Positions 16,811 through 24,122 of a DNA stretch of 30,678 nucleotides are shown in pieces. A program made the translations under genes and the position numbers. The stretch is from an uncultured Alistipes sp. (GTDB taxonomy: Bacteria > Bacteroidota > Bacteroidia > Bacteroidales > Rikenellaceae): NCBI RefSeq assembly GCF_902388705.1, contig NZ_CABMQJ010000024.1, positions 1 through 30,678 on the forward strand, given 5' to 3'. Positions within the stretch are counted from its first letter, which is position 1. Every line of letters begins with the position of its first letter. A model generated the notes under the pieces. That model was not told the origin of the DNA. It did no database searches and saw nothing but the letters and a program-made list of their open reading frames with translations.

Positions 16811-17365
16811 TTATTCTGCGGCGGGAGCCTCTGCCTCGCCCTCTGCGGGAGCCTCGGCAGTTTCAGCGGCAGCGGCCTCTGCAGCCTCCTTGGCGGCAGC
16901 TTCGGCAGCGGCTTTCTTCTCGGCGATAGCCTGTGCGCGCTCCTCCTTGATCTTGGCTTCGGCAGCCAGACGGGCCTTTTCGGCCGCCTTGGCATCCGTC
17001 GAGAGCTTGTTGCTCTTGGCTTCGATCTTACCGGCCTTCTCGTTCAGCCATTTGTTGAAACGAGCTTCGGCTTCGGTTTCCGAGAATGCGCCCTTGGCGA
17101 CACCGCCCAGCAGGTGCTTCTTGTATAATACGCCCTTGTACGAGAGGATAGCCCGACAAGTATCCGTAGGTTGTGCGCCTTTCTGTAACCAACCCAGTGC
17201 TTGCTCGAAGTTCAGGTCGATCGTAGCAGGATTCGTGTTGGGGTTGTAGGTACCCAACTTTTCGATGAATTTACCATCACGTGGCGCTCTGCTATCTGCG
17301 GCAACGATGTGGTAGAAAGCGTAGCCTTTCTTACCGTGGCGTGCCAGACGAATTTTAACAGCCAT
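16811..17365 (-). CDS. rpsP: 30S ribosomal protein S16 with Bacteroidetes C-terminal extension
   Basis: S16 is a primary 30S assembly protein. The conserved core fills residues 1-80: MAVKIRLARHGKKGYAFYHI, VAADSRAPRDGKFIEKLGTYNPN, and AILSYKGVLYKKHL near its end. From about 95 to 184 there is a charged, Ala/Lys/Glu-rich helical tail ending in an acidic run, EGEAEAPAAE. Tails like this are usual for S16 in Bacteroidetes and absent in E. coli. A well-formed promoter lies upstream and a strong terminator downstream, so it is largely monocistronic. Confidence 0.98.
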   Translation of the reverse strand: MAVKIRLARHGKKGYAFYHIVAADSRAPRDGKFIEKLGTYNPNTNPATIDLNFEQALGWLQKGAQPTDTCRAILSYKGVLYKKHLLGGVAKGAFSETEAEARFNKWLNEKAGKIEAKSNKLSTDAKAAEKARLAAEAKIKEERAQAIAEKKAAAEAAAKEAAEAAAAETAEAPAEGEAEAPAAE

Positions 17366-17426
17366 TTGCTATAAAATTTTGTGTAATTAATAAAAAACGC
17401 TCACCCACTTTGGGCTTTTAAGCCTG

Positions 17427-17457
17427 CAAATGTAGGCAAAATATTCCGCCCGGCAAA
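17427..17457 (-). promoter_or_regulatory. rpsP promoter (-33 TTTG, -7 TACATTTG)
   Basis: On the minus strand TTTG (17454-17457) is followed, after exactly 19 bases, by TACATTTG (17427-17434), an ideal Bacteroidetes promoter. It predicts a leader of about 55 bases, which contains a small GGCTT/AAGCC hairpin at 17413-17424 that could serve autoregulation. Confidence 0.85.
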
Positions 17458-17865
17458 ATAATTCGCGGAAAAATAGCTGCGAAAGGCTGATTTCCGGCAG
17501 GTTGGGACGCATTGCCGGGGCCTTGCGGCGGCTCGTCCGGTGTGCCGGCGCTGGCACTGCCGGTTTCGCTTGCAGCCGCCTGCTTCCCGCCGCTTGCCAA
17601 CCTTTTGCCGCCCGTGTGCCGTCCATCTCCTGCCGTTTCCCGTTGCTGACGTTCCCGTTGCTGTTGCTGCCGGCGGTGTCGCCTGCCGTTTTCACAGGGG
17701 GTGCCTGTTGTGCCGCGGGTGCCACTCCGGTACGGGGAACCGTGGTTTTTGCGGGGTATTCACGGACGTGCGGTCAATCCGCCGTTTCCGCATTGACGGC
17801 ATGTTTACGCCGTGCGGGATGTGAGATTTTTTGCTCTGCCGGGGGCTGTTGTGAAAAACTTTTCC
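17458..17865. other. rpsP to tRNA-Arg intergenic region, no gene seen
   Basis: About 400 bases between two divergent promoters. Open frames here have composition like random GC-rich DNA, with no family motif and no good start context. A weak stem (GTCAAT/ATTGAC, around 17774-17800) precedes a T tract at 17827-17832. I see no recognisable RNA or protein gene. Confidence 0.5.
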
Positions 17866-17873
17866 TATCTTTG
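17866..17873 (+). promoter_or_regulatory. -7 box of the tRNA-Arg gene
   Basis: TATCTTTG, an exact TAnnTTTG match, 37 bases before the mature tRNA 5' end. A TTG at 17849-17851 is closer than the usual -33 spacing, so only the -7 box is firm. Confidence 0.6.
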
Positions 17874-17910
17874 CCGCGCAAATCGTGCGCTGTGCGGCGT
17901 ATTTGCCGAT

Positions 17911-17984
17911 GGTTCCGTAGCTCAGTTGGATAGAGCAGCAGCCTTCTAAGCTGCGGGTCGCGCGTTCGAACCGCGCCGGAATCA
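17911..17984 (+). tRNA. tRNA-Arg (anticodon TCT)
   Basis: A complete 74-base cloverleaf: acceptor GGTTCCG pairs with CGGAATC (one G-U), D stem GCTC/GAGC, anticodon stem GCAGC/GCTGC around loop CTTCTAA with TCT at 17945-17947, and T stem GCGCG/CGCGC around TTCGAAC. Discriminator base A at 17984. CCA is not encoded. It reads AGA/AGG arginine codons. Confidence 0.97.
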
Positions 17985-17993
17985 CGCAAAAGG

Positions 17994-18026
17994 ATGCGGC
18001 CGGGCCCCTGTGCCCCGGCCGCATTT
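17994..18026 (+). terminator. Hairpin downstream of tRNA-Arg
   Basis: ATGCGGCCGGG pairs perfectly over 11 bp with CCCGGCCGCAT, nine-base loop, followed by only TT. It starts nine bases after the tRNA, and is a likely terminator or 3' processing barrier despite the weak T tract. Confidence 0.65.
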
Positions 18027-18034
18027 CCGTTATC

Positions 18035-18125
18035 ACGGAGTGCGCGCGCTCGTTTTGCCGGAGTGTGCTTTTGGGGTTTCCGGAGTGTGCTTTGGATTTC
18101 TTCCGGAGTGGGTTTTTACGTTTTC
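18035..18125. repeat. Four-copy degenerate tandem repeat, 22-23 bp unit
   Basis: Units begin at 18035, 18058, 18080 and 18103, each opening with [A/C]CGGAGTG followed by a G/T-rich stretch; the middle two are the most alike. Steps are 23, 22 and 23 bases. It sits between the tRNA hairpin and the promoter of the next regulator. The remainder of the gap (18126-18299) holds no gene I can support. Confidence 0.6.
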
Positions 18126-18299
18126 CCGCTTGCACGTTCACGTTTCCCGGGCCGTATGGCTTTTCCCGGCCATGCCCGCCGCGCCCTGATTTTCCCCGTT
18201 GCACTCTCCTTATGCCGCACGGGCCCGGTCGCATTTTTTCCGGCTGCGCGTCCGTTCCGGGGCGTCGTTTCCCCTTGTGGCGCGGCGCGCCGTTTTTTG

Positions 18300-18331
18300 T
18301 TTGGAGGCCTGCGAACTTTTTCGTAATTTTG
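18300..18331 (+). promoter_or_regulatory. Promoter of the second AraC-family gene
   Basis: TTTG (18300-18303), 20-base spacer, TAATTTTG (18324-18331): a near-ideal Bacteroidetes promoter, with the ATG 22 bases further on. Confidence 0.8.
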
Positions 18332-18353
18332 AAACGAATCTAACCGTGCGGAT

Positions 18354-19253
18354 ATGGAAACGGCAGCGGGCTGCAACATAAAATACTTCAACATCAGCCG
18401 CAGCGACGAGGCGTGGGGGCTGGTCGTCACGACGGTAGGCTACCAGATGATTCCGCCCCACAGCTCCTACCCGCAGGCGCAGCATCCCGAATCGCACCTC
18501 TTCGATCCGCGCAGCGGGCGTGTCCTGAAAGAGTACCAGCTTATCTACATCTCCAAAGGCGAGGGGTGGTTCGAGTCGCGCTCCTGCAAGCGGCAGCGCG
18601 TCAAAGCCGGAACGATGATGCTGCTTTTTCCCAACGAGTGGCATACCTACGAGCCGGACAAGGCCACGGGGTGGTTCGAATACTGGGTCGGCTTCCGGGG
18701 CGGCGGCATCGACGCGCAGGTGGCCAACGGCTTTTTTTCGCCGCGCAGTCCGCTCTTCACCCTCGGGTTCAGCCAGTCGATTATCGGGCAGTACGAGGAA
18801 ATTGCGGAATATGCCCTCAAAGAGCAGGCCGCCTACCAGCAGGTGGCGGCCGGTATCGTGCAGTTCCTGCTGGGGCTGGTCTATTACAAGCAGCGTAACC
18901 TTCTGTTCAGCGATTCGTTCGCCATCCGTAAAATCGACGAGGCGCGGGCCATTATGAAGCGCGAGGTCGAGGCCGATCTCACGCCGCAGGGTATCGCCGA
19001 ACGCCTGTCGGTCAGCTACTCGTGGTTCCGCAAGATGTTCAAACAGTATGTCGGCGTATCGCCGGCGCAGTACCTCGCGCAAATCCGCTACCTGCGGGCC
19101 AAAGAGCTGCTCGACACGACCGGCCTGACCGTGGCGGAAATTGCTTACCGGCTCCGTTTCGAGAATGCGGGCCATTTCTCCACGTTCTTCCGCAAAAAAG
19201 AGGGCGTCCCGCCCCAGCAATACCGCCGGGAGCGGGAGCCGCTCGGTAAATAA
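18354..19253 (+). CDS. AraC-family transcriptional regulator
   Basis: A 299-residue regulator. The N-terminal cupin has EYQLIYISKGEGWFES, AGTMMLLFPNEWHTYEPD and GWFEYWVGFRG, a common signature of Bacteroidetes sugar-sensing AraC proteins. The C-terminal HTH domain spans about 195-295: LTPQGIAERLSVSYSWFRKMF, GVSPAQYLAQIRYLRAKELL, and VAEIAYRLRFENAGHFSTFFRKKEGVPPQQYR. The ATG at 18354 follows its promoter by about 22 bases. It runs tail to tail, 19 bases apart, into the isomerase-glycosidase operon, so it probably regulates that operon in response to the released sugar. Confidence 0.94.
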   Translation: METAAGCNIKYFNISRSDEAWGLVVTTVGYQMIPPHSSYPQAQHPESHLFDPRSGRVLKEYQLIYISKGEGWFESRSCKRQRVKAGTMMLLFPNEWHTYEPDKATGWFEYWVGFRGGGIDAQVANGFFSPRSPLFTLGFSQSIIGQYEEIAEYALKEQAAYQQVAAGIVQFLLGLVYYKQRNLLFSDSFAIRKIDEARAIMKREVEADLTPQGIAERLSVSYSWFRKMFKQYVGVSPAQYLAQIRYLRAKELLDTTGLTVAEIAYRLRFENAGHFSTFFRKKEGVPPQQYRREREPLGK

Positions 19254-19272
19254 TCTTCGTCGCAGTCTTTTC

Positions 19273-20682
19273 TCAACAGACGACCGTCACCGGGATGCCG
19301 AGCATCGCGGCGTACCGGCGGATGGCCCCCGCGACATGGCCGACGCCGATTGCGCAGTGGTGGGACGGCCCCGCCTTGCTCCAGCCGTTGAGGAACTCCC
19401 GGGCCGGAATCGGGAATTTGTAACGGCTGTTGATGTTGCCGATGTTCAGCACGGGCCCCGGCACCGATTCGCCCTCGGCCAGCAGGAACGAAATCCCGCC
19501 GCTGCCCTCGACGACCGACAGGAGCGTTACCGGGCCGTGTTTGACGGACATCTGTATCGAGAGTCCTTTGCCGGGCTTGCCGTGGTAGACGGGCAGCGGC
19601 ACCAGCCGGGCTTTCTGCTCGCCGAGCAGGAAATGCGCCGGGCCGTCGTGTCCCAGCAGGACGACGTCGTCCGTGAAATCCATGCCGTAGAACTCCGAAA
19701 AACAGCCTCCGGCGCCCAGCAGCGCCATGATCTTCATCGCCTGGACGTTCTTCACCTCGTACTCGCCCGCGACGGGGATGTCGCGCCCCGTCAGCAGGGT
19801 GTTGCCCGCGATGACCGAGGTGACGATGTTCTCGTATTCGTTGCCTGCGGCCCCGGCGTAATAGTAGGCCAGCGAACCCAGCCGGTGCGTTTCGACGAGC
19901 TTGTCCAGCGCCACCGAGGTGCGGGCCGCGCGTTCCAACTCCTGCGGCGTGCAGCCCGGGTCGATGACGAATGCCCGGCCGAATTGGGCAATTCTCGCAT
20001 CGGCCTCCGCCTGCGTCACCGAATTGCGGAGCGCATGCAGTTCGCACATCTCCACGATTTCGGCATGGGTGCCGAAAACCGTGCTCTGGAGCGTCAAATC
20101 GGAGTAGACGTCGACCATACCGCCGTAGTAATTGCCCAGCAGTCCCATGCGGTTGCGGCGCATGCCGTGCGCGACTTTCGCTGCGTCGAGCCATTCGTAA
20201 ATCTCCTTCCACGCCTCGGCATCGTCCAGGTAGCCCGTCACCACGTCGTACTTCGTGCCGGCGCGGTTGAGCACCGAGCAGAACTCGGGCAGCGAGCAGG
20301 CCTGGCAGTTGGCCAGCCATTCGCCCGTCATCTCCCCGCGGTCGGACATGCCGTTCAGCCGGGCGTAATCGATGGCCGGGGCGGGCTGCAGGTTGAGCAG
20401 CACGACGGGAATCCGGAGGTTGACGAAAGGTACGATTGTCGCGGAAAGCGCGTAGGTAGAGATGAAGATGAAGAGCACCTCCGCCTCCTCGCGCCTGAAG
20501 AGCGCTGCGGCCGCGTGCGCCTTGTCCACGTCGTCCACCATGCCCGCATCGACGACGATGCCGCCCCCGCGGGCCTCCATTTTTTCCTTTACGGCGTTGC
20601 GGTAGCCGTCGAGCCGTTCGAGCAGTCCGCCGAACTGGTGCCAGTAGGTGTTCAGTCCTACGGCGAGTAATCCTATTTTCAT
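19273..20682 (-). CDS. Sugar isomerase of the L-fucose/L-arabinose isomerase superfamily
   Basis: A 469-residue cytoplasmic protein related to L-arabinose and L-fucose isomerases, which interconvert aldoses and ketoses at a metal centre. The start is the ATG at 20680-20682 (MKIGLLAVGLNTYWHQF). The N-terminal Rossmann-like part has EVLFIFISTYALSATIVPF and IPVVLLNLQPAP. The middle has NYYGGMVDVYSDLTLQSTVFGTHAEIVEM, and the C-terminal half ALLGAGGCFSEFYGMDFTDDVVLLGHDGPAHF plus a His pair in AGPSHHCAIGVGH, candidates for metal or substrate contacts. The substrate is not readable. Co-transcription with a GH106-like enzyme suggests an L-sugar such as rhamnose, fucose or arabinose. No kinase or aldolase partner lies beside it. 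Confidence 0.8.
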   Translation of the reverse strand: MKIGLLAVGLNTYWHQFGGLLERLDGYRNAVKEKMEARGGGIVVDAGMVDDVDKAHAAAALFRREEAEVLFIFISTYALSATIVPFVNLRIPVVLLNLQPAPAIDYARLNGMSDRGEMTGEWLANCQACSLPEFCSVLNRAGTKYDVVTGYLDDAEAWKEIYEWLDAAKVAHGMRRNRMGLLGNYYGGMVDVYSDLTLQSTVFGTHAEIVEMCELHALRNSVTQAEADARIAQFGRAFVIDPGCTPQELERAARTSVALDKLVETHRLGSLAYYYAGAAGNEYENIVTSVIAGNTLLTGRDIPVAGEYEVKNVQAMKIMALLGAGGCFSEFYGMDFTDDVVLLGHDGPAHFLLGEQKARLVPLPVYHGKPGKGLSIQMSVKHGPVTLLSVVEGSGGISFLLAEGESVPGPVLNIGNINSRYKFPIPAREFLNGWSKAGPSHHCAIGVGHVAGAIRRYAAMLGIPVTVVC

Positions 20683-20695
20683 ATGCTGCAATGCG

Positions 20696-23600
20696 TTATT
20701 TCGAAATGACGACCTCGAAGTCTTCCATCAAACCGTAATCCCGCTGGTCGTAGTCGCTGCCGGGCAGCTGTCGGGATACGTTGTTCCAGTGCCACGGGCC
20801 GGCAATGCCCCGATCGCCGCTGTAGTGGGGGCCGAACAGGTTTTTCAGGCTGCCCACGACGCGGACTTCGATCCGGTTGCGCCCTTTGCGCAGGTAGGGC
20901 GTCAGGTCGAAGGCGTAGGGTTCCCAGGCGACGATTCCCGCCTTTTTGTCGTTTACGTAAACCTGTGCGACGGTGCCCTCCCAGGCCCCGAGGCGCAGGG
21001 CGTAGCCGGCCGCCGGGTCGTCGATGTCGTACTCTTTGCCGTAAGCCACGTCCCAGGCGTAGAAGGGCAGTCCCTGCCGTTTCCAGCTTCCGGGCTCCAG
21101 CCGTGCGGCGGGGGCGCGGACAATCCATCCCGCTCCGGCCGATTCGAGTGCGAAGTCGCCGAACAGGTACACGGGGGCGATTTCGGCGTAGATGCTCATG
21201 GGGCTGACGCTCAACTCGACGGTGTTGGCGCCCCGGCGTACGAGCCCGTCGGCGGGGTAGACCCCGAAACGGCTGTCGAGAAGCGTTTCCGATGCGTCGG
21301 CCTGCACGGGGGTGCCGTTGATTTTCACGTTCCAGACGTCGGGCTGTTCGGCGACCACTTTCATGCCGCGGGAGTCGATGTCGTCCGCGACGACGAAGTG
21401 GTAGAGCACCCGTATGTCGCCCGTTTCCAGGGTGTCGCGTTCGACGATGGACTGGCGGTACTGAATGGCCGAATCCCACGGATTGCCCGTTCCGTAATGG
21501 CCGAACAGCTTGTTGCATGCCGCGAACGTGTAGAGGTTGCGTTCGGGCTGCCCGTCGATCGTAAGGTCGCAGAAATCGATGTTGAGCACGTTGTCCCGCA
21601 TCCGGGCCACTGTCAACGGAGTTGCGGCCTTTACGATTGCGCCGTCGGCCGCCGGGGCCTTGGGGGCGTATCCGGCTGTGCGCGAAGCGGGTGCGAACAA
21701 CACCATGCTTCCGGCGGGCGGCAGGTCGAACTGCGCTTCGACGTATTGTCCGTCGGCGGTGTGCGGGCGGGCGTGAAGCCGGCCCGTCAGGGCGTCCGCC
21801 TCGACGAGTTCCCGGCCCCGGAGGGCGACGCGGCCCGTTGCGGCGTCGGTCAGCGACGAGTTCACCAGAAACAGCAGTTCGCCGTCGTCGTAACTGCGCC
21901 GCTGGTGGTAGAGGTCGCTGCCCGCGACCTCGCTGAAGCGTATCCCGTCGCTGCGGAACGATTCGGCGACAGCCTTGCCGTCCAGCGCCGCATAATGCCG
22001 TATGCGGGATGCGTTGCGGCGCAGGAACTCCGCCAGTTCGGCGCTCGGCTCGCCGTCGACGAGTGTCGGCTCCGCGAAGAGGATGAGCTCGCCGCCCGCG
22101 GCGACGAACTTCCCGAGCAGCTCGAACGTCCGTGCGTCGAGGTTCTCGGTCATGGGCGGCAGCACGACTTTTTTATAGGCGCGTTTGCCGACGGCCAGGC
22201 GTCCGGATTTCACCGAGCCGTGGTCTTTGATGATGTTTTCCGAGCCGAGGTCGTATTCCGCCTGCGCCTTTTCGAGCGTGGTGACGAAGTGCTGGAAGCT
22301 GTTGCCGATTTCCATGACCCGGGGATGGTTCGCCACGTGGGAGTAGTAAAGCCAGATCGTCGTCGTGGGTTCCAGGATGAGGATGTCGTTGCGCTGCTCG
22401 CCCTGGCTCAACACGAGCGACAGGCGGGCGAAATAGTCGTTCAGCGCCTTGTAGTCGCTCCACCACGGCGACAGGCGCGTGAAGACCGGGGGATAGTCGT
22501 ATTTGCGGGCCCCGACGATGGTCATGTGCGCGAGGTGCTGGTTCATGAAGTTCACGCCCAGTGCGTACTCCCAGTCGCCCAGCCGCTTGAAGTCCCGGAA
22601 CGTTTCGTCCCAGCCTCCGCCGCCGTAGGTTTCGCTCAACGTGCGGACGTATCCCATCTGGTTGGCGGCGCTGCGCAGCTCCTTGACGGCGCGCACGTTG
22701 CCGAACTGCGCCTGCGGGGCGGTGTCGTTGAACTGGTTGAAGAGCATGTCGATGGCGGGCATCTGGTGCCATGCGTACATGGCCATGTTGTCGCCGCCCT
22801 GGTACATGCTCGGCCAGTCGTGTTCCCAGTAGTGGCCCGTCCAGAACATGTTTTTGCTGTCGCAGTAGGCCGACATGGGTTTGGCCCAGCGGTCGATGAA
22901 AAGCTGCGTGAGCGTTTGGGTGTAGTTGTGGCGCACGCGTTTCCAGTCGCCGGTTTGCTCGGTCAGCAGCGGCAGCACGTTTTTCAGGTCGTAGCCCCAC
23001 GTTGCCCGGAAGACATCGAACAGGTCGGGCGTCCAGCGCACGCCGCCCGAACTGGGGATGCACGGCTCGTCGGAGAAGATGCCTTTGATGACCGGCCCCA
23101 ACTGTTTGCCGAATGTCTTTTCATAGCCCGACATGGTGATGTCGAGGAATTTCTCGGTGACGCCTTTCACCAGCAGGTCGACGTAGGAGTAGCCTCCGTG
23201 CCACCCCGACCGGCCGTAGCAGGTCTTTTCATAGAGGTAGTATTCGCCCGGGATCCCTTTGTAGCGGGCGAGGCTGTCCGTGATGTCGGCAAACGTGTCC
23301 CCCTCCTTTTTCAGGCAGAGGAAATACTTGCGTGCGTCGTCGGGCAGCATGTCGGCCCGGGTGGGGTTGAGGCCCTGTCCCTGGTTGTACGATTCGGGCA
23401 TCTCGGCCGGGACATGGCCGCCCGCGAAGCCGCTCGGGTAGGAGTTTTCGTCGTAAATCCAGATGTCGAGCCCCAGTTCCCGGCCCTTTTCGACGCTGTA
23501 TTTATAAAGGTCGAACCATTCGTCGGAGAGGTACTCCGTGACCAGGCCCGGGCGCGGGTGGACGAAAGCTCCCCCGAATCCCTGCTCCCTGAAGTCGCCC

Positions 23601-23809
23601 AGCATGCGGTCGATGTCGGCGCGTGTCACCCGGGTGTTCCACACCCACAGGGGGGCCGGGCGGAACTCCCTGCCGGGGTCGGCGAATTCCTTTCGGAGTT
23701 TCCCGAACCGCATTTCGCGTTTCTGGGGTGCCGCCGCACGGCCCGCGAGGCAATACGACGCCAGGGTGAGAAGCAGCAGGCTTCTGATTGCAACGAGATT
23801 GGTTTTCAT
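20696..23809 (-). CDS. GH106-like glycoside hydrolase, secreted
   Basis: A 1037-residue exported enzyme. The signal peptide (1 to about 26, ending LAGRAAA) has no proper lipobox, since ASYC has Tyr before Cys. The N-terminal catalytic barrel begins FRPAPLWVWN (49-58), then LGDFREQGFGGAFVHPRPG and WIYDENSYPSGFAGGHVP (117-134), motifs of the GH106 alpha-L-rhamnosidase group and close relatives. GIFSDEPCIPS is a likely acidic active-site segment. The final 250 residues form beta-sandwich modules like GH2 sugar-binding domains (VKINGTPV, AQVYVNDKKAGIVAWEPYAFDLTPYL, NRIEVRVVGSLKNL). Family membership is by motif only; related uncharacterised families share them. It is 13 bases upstream of the isomerase gene, forming one operon. 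Confidence 0.8.
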   Translation of the reverse strand: MKTNLVAIRSLLLLTLASYCLAGRAAAPQKREMRFGKLRKEFADPGREFRPAPLWVWNTRVTRADIDRMLGDFREQGFGGAFVHPRPGLVTEYLSDEWFDLYKYSVEKGRELGLDIWIYDENSYPSGFAGGHVPAEMPESYNQGQGLNPTRADMLPDDARKYFLCLKKEGDTFADITDSLARYKGIPGEYYLYEKTCYGRSGWHGGYSYVDLLVKGVTEKFLDITMSGYEKTFGKQLGPVIKGIFSDEPCIPSSGGVRWTPDLFDVFRATWGYDLKNVLPLLTEQTGDWKRVRHNYTQTLTQLFIDRWAKPMSAYCDSKNMFWTGHYWEHDWPSMYQGGDNMAMYAWHQMPAIDMLFNQFNDTAPQAQFGNVRAVKELRSAANQMGYVRTLSETYGGGGWDETFRDFKRLGDWEYALGVNFMNQHLAHMTIVGARKYDYPPVFTRLSPWWSDYKALNDYFARLSLVLSQGEQRNDILILEPTTTIWLYYSHVANHPRVMEIGNSFQHFVTTLEKAQAEYDLGSENIIKDHGSVKSGRLAVGKRAYKKVVLPPMTENLDARTFELLGKFVAAGGELILFAEPTLVDGEPSAELAEFLRRNASRIRHYAALDGKAVAESFRSDGIRFSEVAGSDLYHQRRSYDDGELLFLVNSSLTDAATGRVALRGRELVEADALTGRLHARPHTADGQYVEAQFDLPPAGSMVLFAPASRTAGYAPKAPAADGAIVKAATPLTVARMRDNVLNIDFCDLTIDGQPERNLYTFAACNKLFGHYGTGNPWDSAIQYRQSIVERDTLETGDIRVLYHFVVADDIDSRGMKVVAEQPDVWNVKINGTPVQADASETLLDSRFGVYPADGLVRRGANTVELSVSPMSIYAEIAPVYLFGDFALESAGAGWIVRAPAARLEPGSWKRQGLPFYAWDVAYGKEYDIDDPAAGYALRLGAWEGTVAQVYVNDKKAGIVAWEPYAFDLTPYLRKGRNRIEVRVVGSLKNLFGPHYSGDRGIAGPWHWNNVSRQLPGSDYDQRDYGLMEDFEVVISK

Positions 23810-23833
23810 GGTCGTTCAGGTTATTTTACCTAA

Positions 23834-23841
23834 CAAAGGTA
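23834..23841 (-). promoter_or_regulatory. -7 box of the glycosidase-isomerase operon
   Basis: Minus strand TACCTTTG, exact TAnnTTTG match, 24 bases upstream of the glycosidase ATG. No TTTG at the -33 spacing, consistent with dependence on an activator such as the nearby AraC protein. Confidence 0.55.
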
Positions 23842-23909
23842 AGCCGGCACGGGCTTCGGGCGGTAACGCATATTGATAAACGGCTTTTCATTTCTGATAA
23901 AGCGGGTGC

Positions 23910-24073
23910 GGATGTTCGGGAAAGTGTGTCCGGGAGCGGCCGGCGCGGCGCGGATGTCGGGATGCGGATGGCGCATGTCCGGAGCCGAATATTTGTAGCC
24001 GCATGTCAGGGGGCGGACGGTGCGGTGCACCGGGCGGGATGTCGGGCTTAGGCGCCGGGCGGGATGTGGTGGG
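23910..24073. repeat. Cluster of GGATGTCGGG-like motifs
   Basis: Six loose copies of G[G/C]ATGT-x-GG start at 23910, 23952, 23973, 24001, 24037 and 24062; the exact 12-mer CGGGCGGGATGT occurs at 24031-24042 and 24056-24067. The cluster fills the non-coding gap between the histidine kinase stop and the glycosidase promoter. Spacing is irregular. No gene is seen in this gap (23842-24122). Confidence 0.4.
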
Positions 24074-24122
24074 CGGAATACCTCCGGCTGCTGTCCGGTA
24101 AGGGGCGTGGGGATGGGGGCGG

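Noticed and set aside
17502..17933. A 143-codon plus-strand frame before tRNA-Arg
   Set aside because: It runs into the tRNA gene, is rich in Cys, Ala and Arg without any motif, and has no promoter box ahead of it.
18035..18125. CRISPR array
   Set aside because: Units are 22-23 bases with no spacer-repeat pattern, only the first eight bases are conserved, and no cas gene is present.
20648..23833. A 1061-codon plus-strand open frame opposite the glycosidase
   Set aside because: It mirrors the GH106-like gene codon for codon, its protein is Val/Ala/Gly/Arg-rich without domain motifs, and the minus-strand protein has clear family motifs. High GC explains the long antisense frame.
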